This document shows, piece after piece, positions 9,675-17,541 of a stretch of DNA of 64,000 nt (its first letter is position 1; each line of letters begins with the position of its first letter). Both the position numbers and the translations under genes were made by a program. This stretch comes from Enterococcus sp. 5H (GTDB lineage Bacteria > Bacillota > Bacilli > Lactobacillales > Enterococcaceae): positions 1 to 64,000 of the forward strand of contig NZ_AMDP01000061.1 in assembly GCF_028128615.1 (NCBI RefSeq), in the 5' to 3' direction. Under the pieces are notes generated by a model that worked only from the letters and a program-made list of their open reading frames with translations, was not told the origin of the DNA and searched no databases.

Positions 9675-11382
9675 TTTACAACTACCAGTAGCAAGTTGGG
9701 TTGAAGCAATCACAGAATGGATGACGAATACTTTCTCAGGTATGTTTAGTTTTTTCCAAACAACTGGGCAAAGTTTGATGGATGGAATAACGACTTTACT
9801 AATAGCCATCCCTCCCCTTCTGTTTATTTTATTAATGACTGTAATTGCTTTTATTATTTCTAATAAAAAAATTGGTTTAAGCTTATTTACTTTGATTGGA
9901 TTACTTTTTATCTACAATCAAAATTTATGGACTGACTTGATGAACACAGTTACGTTAGTGTTATTATCAAGTGTTGTTTCAATCGTTATTGGAGTGCCGC
10001 TTGGTATTTTGATGGCTAAAAGTAATAAAGCACAAAGCATCATTACACCTATTTTGGATTTTATGCAGACGATGCCGGGATTTGTTTATTTGATTCCAGC
10101 AGTCGCCTTTTTCGGAATCGGGATGGTACCCGGAGTTTTTGCATCAGTTATCTTTGCGTTACCGCCTACTGTTCGTTTTACTAACTTAGGAATTCGTCAA
10201 GTACCGAAAGAATTAGTTGAAGCTTCAGACTCATTTGGTAGTACAGGCTGGCAAAAATTATTTAAACTTGAATTACCTTTAGCAAAAAATACGATTATGG
10301 CTGGTGTCAATCAAACAACTATGTTGGCACTTTCAATGGTGGTTATCGCTTCAATGATCGGTGCGCCCGGACTTGGACGCGGTGTTCTTTCTGCATTACA
10401 AAGAGCACAAGTTGGGAATGGTTTTGTAAATGGTGTAGCTTTGGTTATCTTAGCAATTATCATTGATCGTTTTACTCAACATTTAAATAAGAAAAAAACA
10501 GCTCCAGCTAAATCAACATTATCTAAAAAACAAAAAATTGGCGCTAGTGTTGCAGTTGTAATCTTAGCTATCGGTTTTATTACAGGTCCGATGTTATTCT
10601 CTTCTGCAAATAATGATGACAAAAATATATCCCTTTCTTATGTTGAATGGGATACAGAAGTTGCCTCTACTCATGTTGTAGGAGAAGTCTTAAAAGATAT
10701 GGGGTACAATGTTTCACTAACTCCTTTGGACAATGCTATTATGTGGGAATCTATTTCAAAAGGTGAAACGGATGCGATGGTAGCTGCTTGGCTTCCTGGT
10801 ACGCATGGTGAGCAGTATAAACAATACAAAGATAAAGTCGATGATTTAGGTGAAAATTTAAATGGTGCAAAACTAGGAATCGTCGTACCAGCATATATGG
10901 ATATCGATTCAATTGAAGATTTACAAGATCAAGCAGGTAAAAAAATTACAGGTATCGAACCCGGAGCAGGTGTTGTAGCCGCGGCTGAAAAAACGCAAAA
11001 AGCTTACAATAACTTAGCTGACTGGTCAGTTGAAACCTCTTCATCTGGTGCGATGACCGTTGCCCTTGGACAAGCAATACGCAATAAAGAAGATATCGTT
11101 ATCACAGGATGGTCTCCTCACTGGATGTTTGCTAAATATGACTTAAAATATTTAGAAGATCCCAAAGGAACCATGGGTAGTGAAGAAGCTATTCATACAA
11201 TGGCTAGAAAAGGCTTAGAAAAAGATAATCCTGAAGCTTACAATGTATTGAAAAATTTCCATTGGACAAAAGAAGACATGGAATCAGTCATGTTGGAAAT
11301 CAATAATGGAAAAGAACCTGTACAAGCAGCTCGAGACTGGATTGACAGTCATGAAAAAGAAGTTGCTGAGTGGAAAAAATAG
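9667..11382 (+). CDS. busB: Glycine betaine ABC transporter, permease fused to substrate-binding domain
   Basis: 571 residues. The N-terminal half has membrane helices and the permease EAA-type loop ([21 protein letters not shown]). From about residue 315 a periplasmic-type OpuAC domain follows. Its tryptophans ([29 protein letters not shown]) fit the aromatic cage that binds quaternary amines. Permease-receptor fusion is the rule for BusB/OpuABC of lactic acid bacteria. Together with busA it forms a two-gene osmoprotection operon under BusR. Confidence 0.95.
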   Translation: MNNLQLPVASWVEAITEWMTNTFSGMFSFFQTTGQSLMDGITTLLIAIPPLLFILLMTVIAFIISNKKIGLSLFTLIGLLFIYNQNLWTDLMNTVTLVLLSSVVSIVIGVPLGILMAKSNKAQSIITPILDFMQTMPGFVYLIPAVAFFGIGMVPGVFASVIFALPPTVRFTNLGIRQVPKELVEASDSFGSTGWQKLFKLELPLAKNTIMAGVNQTTMLALSMVVIASMIGAPGLGRGVLSALQRAQVGNGFVNGVALVILAIIIDRFTQHLNKKKTAPAKSTLSKKQKIGASVAVVILAIGFITGPMLFSSANNDDKNISLSYVEWDTEVASTHVVGEVLKDMGYNVSLTPLDNAIMWESISKGETDAMVAAWLPGTHGEQYKQYKDKVDDLGENLNGAKLGIVVPAYMDIDSIEDLQDQAGKKITGIEPGAGVVAAAEKTQKAYNNLADWSVETSSSGAMTVALGQAIRNKEDIVITGWSPHWMFAKYDLKYLEDPKGTMGSEEAIHTMARKGLEKDNPEAYNVLKNFHWTKEDMESVMLEINNGKEPVQAARDWIDSHEKEVAEWKK

Positions 11383-11386
11383 CATC

Positions 11387-11423
11387 AAAAAGCAACGAAA
11401 CAATTTTCGGTTTCGTTGCTTTT
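11387..11423. terminator. Terminator after busB, usable in both directions
   Basis: AAAGCAACGAAA and TTTCGTTGCTTT form a perfect 12-bp stem with A- and T-rich flanks. It ends busAB and probably the convergent DUF421 gene. Confidence 0.9.
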
Positions 11424-11445
11424 CACTTTCCGGTTAGCTTTGATT

Positions 11446-12078
11446 TTATGTATAAGGGATAATGCGAAGGTTCCCTTGAAAAAATTCTGCTAAAAAAATG
11501 TTTGCTGGATCTGAATATTGCTGTTTTAACAATTCTTCCATTAGCCAAACTCTGTCTTTTCCTATATCTTCCAAAGCATCTTCAATTACTGAACCATCTG
11601 TAATTAAATATAAGCCTCGATTTGGATCACCTTTCCTAACAATCGTCAAATCACCGTTTTGTTCTAACTGAACCCGCTTAACTTCAGCAATTGTATTGAC
11701 ATCATGTAATCTTAGCATCGTACCAAAATCATGTGCGGACAGATTTGCTTGTTTAAAATTTTCTGGAATTAGCTGCCCTTTATCTATCAGTATAATAGGT
11801 TGACCATCAACAACTTTTTTAATTTCTGGATTTTTCAACTTCGCAATTCTCAATAATGTAACCAAAGTTCCCCAAATTAATAACACTATCAAAAATTGTA
11901 AAACTGTAATTTGGGAATTATAAATAACACCACCAATAATTCCACCAAGTACATAATTCTGGATTTGATCCGCTGCGCTCTTTGGTGCTAGATTCCCTTT
12001 ACCAGAAATATTAATAAAAATAATCAAACATAATAGACCAATAGTTAATTTCAAACCAACATCAAAATATGGAAACAT
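11446..12078 (-). CDS. DUF421 (YetF-type) membrane protein
   Basis: 210 residues. Three N-terminal membrane helices (about 8-25, 38-55, 58-75) are followed by a cytoplasmic domain with the family pattern VVDGQPIILIDKGQL and a later GLYLITDGSV, as in DUF421/YetF proteins. The biochemical role is unknown; some relatives are tied to spore or envelope stability. Its start overlaps the stop of the upstream DUF3290 gene by one base, so the pair is one translation unit. Confidence 0.85.
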   Translation of the reverse strand: MFPYFDVGLKLTIGLLCLIIFINISGKGNLAPKSAADQIQNYVLGGIIGGVIYNSQITVLQFLIVLLIWGTLVTLLRIAKLKNPEIKKVVDGQPIILIDKGQLIPENFKQANLSAHDFGTMLRLHDVNTIAEVKRVQLEQNGDLTIVRKGDPNRGLYLITDGSVIEDALEDIGKDRVWLMEELLKQQYSDPANIFLAEFFQGNLRIIPYT

Positions 12079-12539
12079 TAATTTTTACCTCCTACATCAA
12101 CTAATCGAAACTCGTCCTGATTTCTCACTTTAATTTCCTGAATCAGATAGCTTGACTTATCTTCTGACATACGAACTAAGAAAAAATTTCCAGATGATTC
12201 AACAATAGGATCAACATTTAAATCCGTTCGATTCATTCTCAGGTTATTAGGCTCGACTTGTAATGATTTAGCAACTGCTTCAAGTGTACCAATCATCTGC
12301 GCATACTGATTGTCGCTTGCTTGATCATTATTGTATGTATTCAGTTGAATTCCACCTAATAATAGCAAAAGAACAATTATTAAAATACCAACTTCTTTAA
12401 ACTTATAATCCAAACGTTTTCGAATCCAGAAGAAACCCATCACCAATAAAACTAAAAACAGCACCAACATGATTGCCCATTGTATTCTATTTACAGTATG
12501 GGTCTGTTGAACTAAATAGTCATAAGTATAAAAATTCAT
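12078..12539 (-). CDS. DUF3290 membrane protein
   Basis: 153 residues with two membrane helices (about 20-40 and 48-66) and an extracytoplasmic or cytoplasmic tail of about 85 residues. DUF3290 genes in Lactobacillales commonly precede a DUF421 gene, as here. The start ATG at 12539 has an AGAAAGGGAGAAA ribosome site. No enzymatic motif is visible. The pairing suggests a two-part membrane complex. Confidence 0.8.
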   Translation of the reverse strand: MNFYTYDYLVQQTHTVNRIQWAIMLVLFLVLLVMGFFWIRKRLDYKFKEVGILIIVLLLLLGGIQLNTYNNDQASDNQYAQMIGTLEAVAKSLQVEPNNLRMNRTDLNVDPIVESSGNFFLVRMSEDKSSYLIQEIKVRNQDEFRLVDVGGKN

Positions 12540-12630
12540 GAATTTTTCTCCCTTTCTAGCTTTCTCTTAAAATCGTACTATAAAATCGAAAAAACAAACA
12601 GTAAAAAGTGTCTAGTAAAAACTAGAAGAG

Positions 12631-12826
12631 AAATAAGCCAAAATTCACAAAAATTTGAAGAGCATCAATTAGGTACCAACCATTATACATTCGCAACTTC
12701 ATGTTGATTCTTGGCAAATTTCATGAATTCCTCTTATTGCAATATAACACAACGATCATCGAGTTAATGTTGATCAGTACCTACTTAGTTCTTAGAATTG
12801 AACACCACTTCTGTCCCAATCTCGCT
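12631..12826. repeat. Dispersed intergenic repeat, copy B (left end lost, longer centre)
   Basis: 12631-12664 matches copy A at 4661-4694 almost exactly. The segment TTTCATGAATTCCTCTTAT (12719-12737) and the end CACTTCTGTCCCAATCTC (12806-12823) also match. Between these blocks copy B holds extra sequence with its own inverted pieces. Its left TTGGGACA end is missing. The stretch 12540-12925 has no convincing gene. Confidence 0.65.
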
Positions 12827-12877
12827 TGTTTGTAGAAGACGAGTTAAATTCCAAATACTATTTTACAATACAATGAA

Positions 12878-12912
12878 CAAAAAAATACCACTCAGCTGGG
12901 TGACTGAGCGGT
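12878..12912 (-). terminator. Minus-strand terminator
   Basis: ACCACTCAG and CTGAGCGGT (one mismatch) form a stem. On the minus strand it is followed by TATTTTTTTG. It stands beyond the wall-hydrolase gene and is probably a second stop for it. Confidence 0.6.
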
Positions 12913-13041
12913 AAAGGAGTTCATTCTACTTGAGGAGTAAAAATGAAAAAGTGTTTTTGTTTGGATTTGTTATTGGGTATACATATATAATAACTCGTAT
13001 ATTTGAAGAAAGTATGCCTAAATTATTTAGGTTTTCTATAG

Positions 13042-13080
13042 AATATTTAAGAAAAAGTAAATGGACTTTTCTTAAATATT
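13042..13080. repeat. 14-bp perfect inverted repeat
   Basis: AATATTTAAGAAAA (13042-13055) and its exact complement (13067-13080) are separated by 11 bases. AT-rich; it lies between two terminators behind the wall-hydrolase gene and has no assigned role. Confidence 0.5.
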
Positions 13081-13092
13081 TCCATTTATAAT

Positions 13093-13138
13093 AAAAAATC
13101 GACAGCAACATCTGTATATAAGATCGTTGCTGTCGAAA
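13093..13138 (-). terminator. Terminator of the wall-hydrolase gene
   Basis: TCGACAGCAAC and GTTGCTGTCGA form an 11-bp stem directly behind the stop codon; on the minus strand TTTTTTATT follows. Confidence 0.85.
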
Positions 13139-13144
13139 AATTCT

Positions 13145-14458
13145 CTATTTAGGTGTTACATAAGCTAATGTGTTAGCTGTGTTTTGATCAATCACTCGGA
13201 AAGAAACAATTCCTAAACCTGCTACATTCATTTCAGAAATTAAGATAGAACCATCTTCATAAACATGTTCTACAAATGCCACATGTCCATATATTCCATC
13301 GGCTCCAGCAACAGTTGGTTGGAAGCTCACTGCAGTACCAGCTTTAGGTTGGTTAGAAACTTCATAACCATTCGCTTTGCCTGTTGACGCCCAATCCATA
13401 CCATTACCCATAGTAGTTTCAACATAACCATCTAATTGAACAATTCTGTTATAAACATACTGCGTACAGTTACCTGCTGCATAAGCTTCTGATCCAGCAA
13501 ACGTTTCTCCTGAATAATCTGGAAAATCACTATCTGGATGACTATCAGTAACAATGATACCACTCGCAGATGTTGACGGTCTTTCTTTATCATATTCAGT
13601 TAATTCGTATTCTTCAATAAAAGCGTTAAGCTTTTGATCATAGCTAGTATCAGTCGCATAGACGCCAGTTAACGCCTTTGTTGCTTCTTGATACGTAACC
13701 GCATTGGATTTCCAAGTTCCTGAATAAATTTCTTGATTTGAATCAGTGCCTTCTTTCATTAACTTGGCATAATCCTCAAAAGATTCTTTATAACCAGGAT
13801 ATTTTTTAAATGCAGCATCAATGGAGTACCAATTACCGGCACCATCATCTTCTTGTGTAGAAAAAACAACACTTTCTCCTTCAAATTCGCCTTTAATACC
13901 AAAAAGATTATAATATGGTTGTTGACTTAAGTCACTATCGCCAGCTCCTGTTTCTAGAATTGCTTGGGCAATCATAACCGATGCATATAGATCATTTTTC
14001 TGACCAATTGCACGTGCTTTTTCACCGATACGGCGAATAAACGTTTCTGTCGGCTCATTTTTCACAATTTTAATTTCTTGATCTGATGGATCAATTGCTC
14101 CTGTTTCTGTCGTTTGCGCAGAAGAATCAACAGTAGGCGTTTCTTTAGGAGTTACTGGTGCAGTTTGACCAGCTTCTTGATTATTTGTTGGTTGCTCCAC
14201 TGGCGTAGAAGATTCCGTTGTAGTACTTGAATCTGTTGATCCAGTCTCATTAGATGTATTTGTCTCAGAGTCAGATGTTGATGGCTCAGAAGTAGCTGGC
14301 TCTTCAACTCCCCCAGAACTATCTGTAGTTTGGTTCGTTTCACCATCAGCTGGCGTTGATTCTGACTGATTTAATTCATCAGCATGACTGATCACTGGGA
14401 CTAAATTCATACTCACAAGTAAAAAAGCCATCTGGAATGATAAAAATTTTCTTTTCAT
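13145..14458 (-). CDS. Secreted peptidoglycan hydrolase: glucosaminidase (GH73) + CHAP
   Basis: 437 residues. A signal peptide (about 1-27, MKRKFLSFQMAFLLV, cleavage near SHADE) is followed by a Ser/Thr/Glu-rich linker to about residue 125. A GH73-type N-acetylglucosaminidase domain lies at about 130-290, with the catalytic Glu in AQAILETGAG and the YYNLFGIKG motif. The CHAP domain (about 325-437) has Cys in AGNCTQYVYNR and His in GHVAFVEH. It probably cuts both glycan and peptide bonds of the wall during growth or separation. TTGACA on the minus strand at 14501-14506 may be its -35 box. It lies outside the prophage. Confidence 0.9.
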   Translation of the reverse strand: MKRKFLSFQMAFLLVSMNLVPVISHADELNQSESTPADGETNQTTDSSGGVEEPATSEPSTSDSETNTSNETGSTDSSTTTESSTPVEQPTNNQEAGQTAPVTPKETPTVDSSAQTTETGAIDPSDQEIKIVKNEPTETFIRRIGEKARAIGQKNDLYASVMIAQAILETGAGDSDLSQQPYYNLFGIKGEFEGESVVFSTQEDDGAGNWYSIDAAFKKYPGYKESFEDYAKLMKEGTDSNQEIYSGTWKSNAVTYQEATKALTGVYATDTSYDQKLNAFIEEYELTEYDKERPSTSASGIIVTDSHPDSDFPDYSGETFAGSEAYAAGNCTQYVYNRIVQLDGYVETTMGNGMDWASTGKANGYEVSNQPKAGTAVSFQPTVAGADGIYGHVAFVEHVYEDGSILISEMNVAGLGIVSFRVIDQNTANTLAYVTPK

Positions 14459-14819
14459 TCAATTTAATTCCTTTCTTATGTAATATTGATAATGTTACGA
14501 TGTCAATTCTTCAGATTTAATTACACAAAAATTGTATAAGTAAATCCAAGTTAACTTAGAGAGTAAACTCATTCGGTTGGTATTGATGGTTAAATCAAAT
14601 TAAGCATCAGAACGTTAGTATCACTCAAATATTGTACAACTTAAATTGATTTTTTCCATATATTCACCGACCTTTTTTTCTAAAGATCAAGTTTAACCTT
14701 CTACAAGTTGAATTTATTTTACCATAAGTAGAGAGTAAAATCTTGTACTTGATTCGAAAGTTTCAAAATCTTCTTAGAAAATTCACCTTTTATGAAAAAA
14801 AGAAAAATTTATGTCATAT
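14459..14819. other. Intergenic stretch without recognised gene
   Basis: 361 bases, very AT-rich. The only signal I can support is a minus-strand TTGACA at 14501-14506 that could serve the wall-hydrolase gene (its -10 is unclear). No open frame with a ribosome site and no RNA gene is seen. Confidence 0.5.
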
Positions 14820-14870
14820 AAAAAAAAGAATTCCCAAAATTCGACAAAATTATTGTCACTTGGAAATTCT
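14820..14870 (-). terminator. Original terminator of the pot operon, now 40 kb from potD
   Basis: On the minus strand AGAATTTCCAA pairs with TTGGGAATTCT (one mismatch), with an inner GACAA/TTGTC pairing, and is followed by seven T. It starts 15 bp beyond the attachment core. Before phage insertion it would have followed the potD stop codon. Confidence 0.75.
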
Positions 14871-14884
14871 TAAAAAGCTATTTT

Positions 14885-14906
14885 TATTTACGATACATCT
14901 TAAATT
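14885..14906. other. attL, 22-bp prophage attachment core
   Basis: TATTTACGATACATCTTAAATT-type core (22 bases) identical to 55054-55075. Read on the minus strand it encodes the PotD ending KMYRK, here followed by TAA. Confidence 0.92.
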
Positions 14907-15008
14907 GAAATTTCGATAACAACTAGTCACAATTTTTCAAAAAAGACTTTAAAATCAACGTTTTACATTTTAACCACACGCAGTAAGTAACAACTTTTAA
15001 CAGTGTTT

Positions 15009-15028
15009 TGGTATTCAAATAGTATTCA
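15009..15028 (+). other. Candidate integrase arm-type sites, left
   Basis: TGGTATTCA (15009-15017) and TAGTATTCA (15020-15028) in tandem, 103 bp inside attL. The same motif occurs twice in the same orientation at the right end (54972-54992). Such paired sites are what the N-terminal arm-binding domain of a phage integrase contacts. Confidence 0.6.
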
Positions 15029-15100
15029 GATTTTGCCGTTTTAAATACGTATTTGTTTATTCAGAATCATCATGTCTATAATTTTATATTTTAATATTCT

Positions 15101-15135
15101 GTTCGCTTTACAACACGAACACATATTCGTATAAT
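15101..15135 (+). promoter_or_regulatory. Promoter of the leftmost cargo gene, with inverted repeats
   Basis: TTTACA (15107-15112), 17 bases, TATAAT (15130-15135). GTTCG (15101-15105) and CGAAC (15116-15120) flank the -35 box, and ACGAA/TTCGT repeat in the spacer, suggesting a repressor site. Confidence 0.7.
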
Positions 15136-15165
15136 TGATTTATCAAATTTGGGCGGTGTATAGAT

Positions 15166-15456
15166 ATGAATAAGAACAGCTATGTAGGTTTTGTTACTAA
15201 AATAAGAGTAATTAAGTCGTTTCCTAATATGTTAGTTCGATTTACTTTAAAAACGAACGCGGCTAACATTAACTGTCTAGTTCATAACAAAGACTTAGCT
15301 AACCTTATATTATTTTTAGACGAGGATAAATTTGAACTTGCTACATTCGGACATTACAATAATAGAAACCAGTTCATAATAGAAAAATTTACCATACGAA
15401 ATCCTGATAGCTTCATTCGGGAATTCGTGCTTAAACCATTGTCAAAGATAGCTTAA
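15166..15456 (+). CDS. Prophage cargo protein, 96 aa, OB-like by appearance
   Basis: The start ATG has GGCGGTG upstream. The protein alternates short beta-prone stretches (YVGFVTKIRV, MLVRFTLKT, NINCLVHN, FELATFGHY, FIIEKFTIRNP) in a manner resembling an OB fold, so nucleic-acid binding is possible. That is an impression from the pattern, not a family match; I do not recognise the protein. It stands alone between its own promoter and terminator next to attL and points against the phage late genes, which suggests expression in the lysogen. Confidence 0.65.
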   Translation: MNKNSYVGFVTKIRVIKSFPNMLVRFTLKTNAANINCLVHNKDLANLILFLDEDKFELATFGHYNNRNQFIIEKFTIRNPDSFIREFVLKPLSKIA

Positions 15457-15484
15457 TCCCTACTAAAAAAAGTGGGGATTTTTT
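15455..15484 (+). terminator. Terminator of the 96-aa cargo gene
   Basis: AATCCCTACT and AGTGGGGATT form a 10-bp stem (one G-U), followed by six T. It overlaps the stop codon region. Confidence 0.85.
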
Positions 15485-15506
15485 ACTATTTAATTAGGTA
15501 AAAGCC

Positions 15507-15535
15507 TTGACTTTATATAACGCATGCGTTATAAT
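15507..15535 (+). promoter_or_regulatory. Strong promoter with 18-bp palindromic operator
   Basis: TTGACT (15507-15512), 17 bases, TATAAT (15530-15535). The spacer and -10 contain a perfect 18-bp palindrome at 15516-15533 (TATAACGCA/TGCGTTATA). A near-consensus promoter blocked by a perfect dyad indicates tight repression of the small-peptide operon that follows. Confidence 0.85.
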
Positions 15536-15561
15536 AGATATATAGTTAAGGAGGTGAAAAA

Positions 15562-15675
15562 ATGATAGAAGACATAATAAAATGGCTAACAGCTCTCACA
15601 CTATTAGCCACAGCGATTCTAAACTTCTTAACAGCCTCCAAGCAAACTAAGAAGAAAAAGAAACGCAAAAAGTAA
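15562..15675 (+). CDS. 37-aa membrane peptide with lysine-rich tail
   Basis: Begins MIEDIIKWLTALTLL, has one hydrophobic helix (about 6-26), then a tail of about ten Lys/Arg residues. The ribosome site AAGGAGGTG is perfect and stands 5 bases before the ATG, behind the palindrome-controlled promoter. Size and layout resemble type I toxin or holin-like membrane peptides. I do not recognise a named family and see no clear antitoxin. First gene of a three-gene cargo unit. Confidence 0.7.
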   Translation: MIEDIIKWLTALTLLATAILNFLTASKQTKKKKKRKK

Positions 15676-15678
15676 TTT

Positions 15679-15706
15679 GATAGAGAGGGTAACCCCCTCT
15701 TCTATC
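15679..15706. other. Hairpin between the two short peptide genes
   Basis: GATAGAGAGGG pairs with CCCTCTTCTATC (one bulge). No T-run follows on either strand, so it is more likely an mRNA processing or translation-control structure than a terminator. Confidence 0.5.
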
Positions 15707-15739
15707 TCCATTATATCAAAATATAAGGAGGAAAACAAA

Positions 15740-15820
15740 ATGCTAGTATTTTATCTTGTTGTTGCAATCCTTGCTGTCGCAGGGCTCGTTGTAGCCATTA
15801 AAAATTATAAGGAGAAGTAA
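15740..15820 (+). CDS. 26-aa membrane peptide
   Basis: MLVFYLVVAILAVAGLV is a single membrane helix, ending in a charged KNYKEK. AAGGAGG precedes the ATG by 8 bases. The last codons contain the ribosome site (AAGGAG) of the next gene, so the two are translated together. Far below usual gene-caller limits; the spacing and ribosome sites are the main support. Confidence 0.65.
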   Translation: MLVFYLVVAILAVAGLVVAIKNYKEK

Positions 15821-15823
15821 ACC

Positions 15824-16036
15824 GTGGAAAAAGAAAATCTTACCCCAGAATCTCAAATTAGAGCGAGCAAAAATTACAGGAAGAGAATCAATTCCGATGA
15901 AGAGAAGAAAGCACATAGAAACTACATGACAAGTAAGAGGTCTGCTAAGTCGTTCATTAATACAAAAGCCACACTCGAAGACCTAGCAGAGCTTGAGCAA
16001 CTGATCTCAGAACGTAAAAATGAGTTATCTGTTTAA
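15824..16036 (+). CDS. Basic 70-aa hypothetical protein
   Basis: GTG start three bases after the 26-aa peptide. The protein is rich in Lys and Arg (SKNYRKRINSDEEKKAHRN) with a C-terminal helix (ATLEDLAELEQLISERKNEL). Similar small basic proteins are, from memory, carried by enterococcal plasmids and phages, without known function. A nucleic-acid-binding or regulatory role for the two upstream peptides is a guess from context. Confidence 0.7.
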   Translation: MEKENLTPESQIRASKNYRKRINSDEEKKAHRNYMTSKRSAKSFINTKATLEDLAELEQLISERKNELSV

Positions 16037-16091
16037 TCTTAACGTTTTGTTTGATATACTTATAAAGTAATTTAGCTTAAGGAGGATTATT

Positions 16092-16658
16092 ATGAAAAAA
16101 GTGATTTATGGAGTTTTATTAATTGCTGTATTTGGGCTTACAGCTTGTGGGAATGATAAAAAGGAAACGACTGCTAGTAGTAAAGTAGAACAGTTAGAAT
16201 CGAGAGTTAAGGAGTTGGAGAGTTCTTCTAGTTCAGAAGCTCCTACCAAAGAAGATGAAGATGCTGTATTAGCTGATATAAAATCTGATACAAATAAAAA
16301 AATTGCACAAGCATTTTTTGATGCTGGTTTGGAAATGTATGTAAATAAAGATATTGGTTTGGGTGTTACGGAAATAGATACAATTAATGATGCTGCTTAT
16401 CTTGATCCTATACCAGAAACCGGACTATCTTTTTATACAGAGAAAGTAGACTCTGGCTTTGAATATATAATCAAGATATACACTTATCCTGATGAAGCTC
16501 AAATGAATATGGCTATAGACAACTTTGAAAACGGTGAATATTCAGTCCCTCAAAGAGTTGCTCGTAATTCCCACATTAATTCATTCATTACAGCAGATAT
16601 GTCAATGAGTGAGGCTGATTTCAACAAATACAAAGATGTATTCGAAAAAATCCAATAA
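16092..16658 (+). CDS. Prophage-encoded lipoprotein
   Basis: 188 residues. The lipobox LTAC at about residues 16-19 predicts a lipid-anchored surface protein. A Ser/Glu-rich coiled linker (about 30-60) precedes a globular domain (about 65-188). AAGGAGG lies before the ATG. Lipoproteins next to the lysin genes of Gram-positive prophages are often superinfection-exclusion or host-fitness factors (for example Ltp of TP-J34), but no sequence link to those is visible. Confidence 0.8.
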   Translation: MKKVIYGVLLIAVFGLTACGNDKKETTASSKVEQLESRVKELESSSSSEAPTKEDEDAVLADIKSDTNKKIAQAFFDAGLEMYVNKDIGLGVTEIDTINDAAYLDPIPETGLSFYTEKVDSGFEYIIKIYTYPDEAQMNMAIDNFENGEYSVPQRVARNSHINSFITADMSMSEADFNKYKDVFEKIQ

Positions 16659-16662
16659 TAAA

Positions 16663-16696
16663 AAAAGTACCCTCTCACTTAAGAGAAGGTACTTTT
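16663..16696. terminator. Bidirectional terminator between lipoprotein and lysin
   Basis: AAAAGTACC and GGTACTTTT with TCTC/GAGA inside form a long stem (one mismatch) with T-runs on both strands. It ends the cargo unit and the phage late transcript. Confidence 0.9.
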
Positions 16697-16701
16697 AATT
16701 T

Positions 16702-16914
16702 TTATACAGCTTTAAGTTTTGTTGTTTCGATCAAACGATCGTACCAAGGCGCTTTAGTTGTCCAATTAAAATGTGGCATTTCTTTACCGTTGTTTAGTCT
16801 GTAAACATCACGTAATACTCGTGCTTGATCTGGTTGTTTAAGCGCAATAACTTTTTGTCCGTCGTAATAATAAAGTGTTGCGTCCTTATCTGTAATATTA
16901 AATGTACATACCAT
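16702..16914 (-). CDS. Internal start producing the separate lysin wall-binding domain
   Basis: Within the lysin, in frame, an ATG at 16914 (Met210, MVCTFNITDKDATLYY) is preceded by GGAGGT (16922-16927) with a 7-base gap, as good as any start in the phage. The product would be a 70-aa wall-binding domain. Enterococcal endolysins such as Lys170 and LysIME-EF1 are known to make extra C-terminal domains from an internal start and assemble as one full enzyme with several such domains. Confidence 0.75.
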   Translation of the reverse strand: MVCTFNITDKDATLYYYDGQKVIALKQPDQARVLRDVYRLNNGKEMPHFNWTTKAPWYDRLIETTKLKAV

Positions 16915-17541
16915 TGTAATTACCTCCTGTTGTTTTGGTTTTTGTGTTTGTGTATTTTGATTGTTGCTCGTGTTGCTGCTACCAGAATTACTACCGCCTT
17001 GACTGGTGGAGTTTCCGCTCAAGCCGAAACCTTCCGCAATTCCGTTGGCCATATCAGTGATAATTGAGTTGAAATTGTTGTTGTAAGCTGCCATATCTTC
17101 TGCATTATCAATAAAGCAGACTTCATACAGGCACGATGACATTCCTCTGCTTTTTGCATTGTAAATTACAGAGAAATTCGTTCGCTTTACACCGCGATTG
17201 GTAAAATACTTGGCCAACTTAGAAACAACTTTTTGTTCTACGACATCGCCTGATTCTGAGGTTGTAATATACGCCTCTGTTCCTTTGGCTTGCTTATTAA
17301 ACGAATTAAAATGTACTTCGAATACGTAATCGAACGAACCGCCAAAATTCAAGCGTCCGGCTTGCGCTTCGGCAAAAGCATTTTTGCTTTGATCGTATAC
17401 TTTAACGGCAAAGCCATTCGCTTGCAGTGGACCAACCAAAGCATTTACTACTCGGCGAGTTTCTACTGCTTCAGAAGTCCCGTTGCCAACAGCTCCTGGA
17501 TCACCAGCACCATGACCAGCAATTAATAAAATACTTGGCAT
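16702..17541 (-). CDS. Endolysin, N-acetylmuramoyl-L-alanine amidase (Amidase_3)
   Basis: 279 residues. The amidase domain (about 1-175) has zinc-ligand candidates His10 in AGHGAGDPG, Glu24, His near 77 in FEVHFNS, and a catalytic Glu in CLYEVCFIDN. A Ser/Asn/Gln-rich linker (about 178-205) leads to a 70-residue wall-binding domain. No signal peptide, so export needs the holin. The domain is preceded by its own in-frame start and ribosome site (see next entry). The gene overlaps the holin gene by one base. Confidence 0.93.
   Translation of the reverse strand: MPSILLIAGHGAGDPGAVGNGTSEAVETRRVVNALVGPLQANGFAVKVYDQSKNAFAEAQAGRLNFGGSFDYVFEVHFNSFNKQAKGTEAYITTSESGDVVEQKVVSKLAKYFTNRGVKRTNFSVIYNAKSRGMSSCLYEVCFIDNAEDMAAYNNNFNSIITDMANGIAEGFGLSGNSTSQGGSNSGSSNTSNNQNTQTQKPKQQEVITMVCTFNITDKDATLYYYDGQKVIALKQPDQARVLRDVYRLNNGKEMPHFNWTTKAPWYDRLIETTKLKAV

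Noticed and set aside
12926-13111. 61-codon minus-strand frame behind the wall hydrolase
   Set aside because: It starts inside the terminator hairpin, has no ribosome site and very AT-rich composition; it reads as a chance frame.
15679-15706. Intrinsic terminator between the two peptide genes
   Set aside because: The hairpin lacks a T-run on either strand, and the downstream gene has no promoter of its own that I can see.
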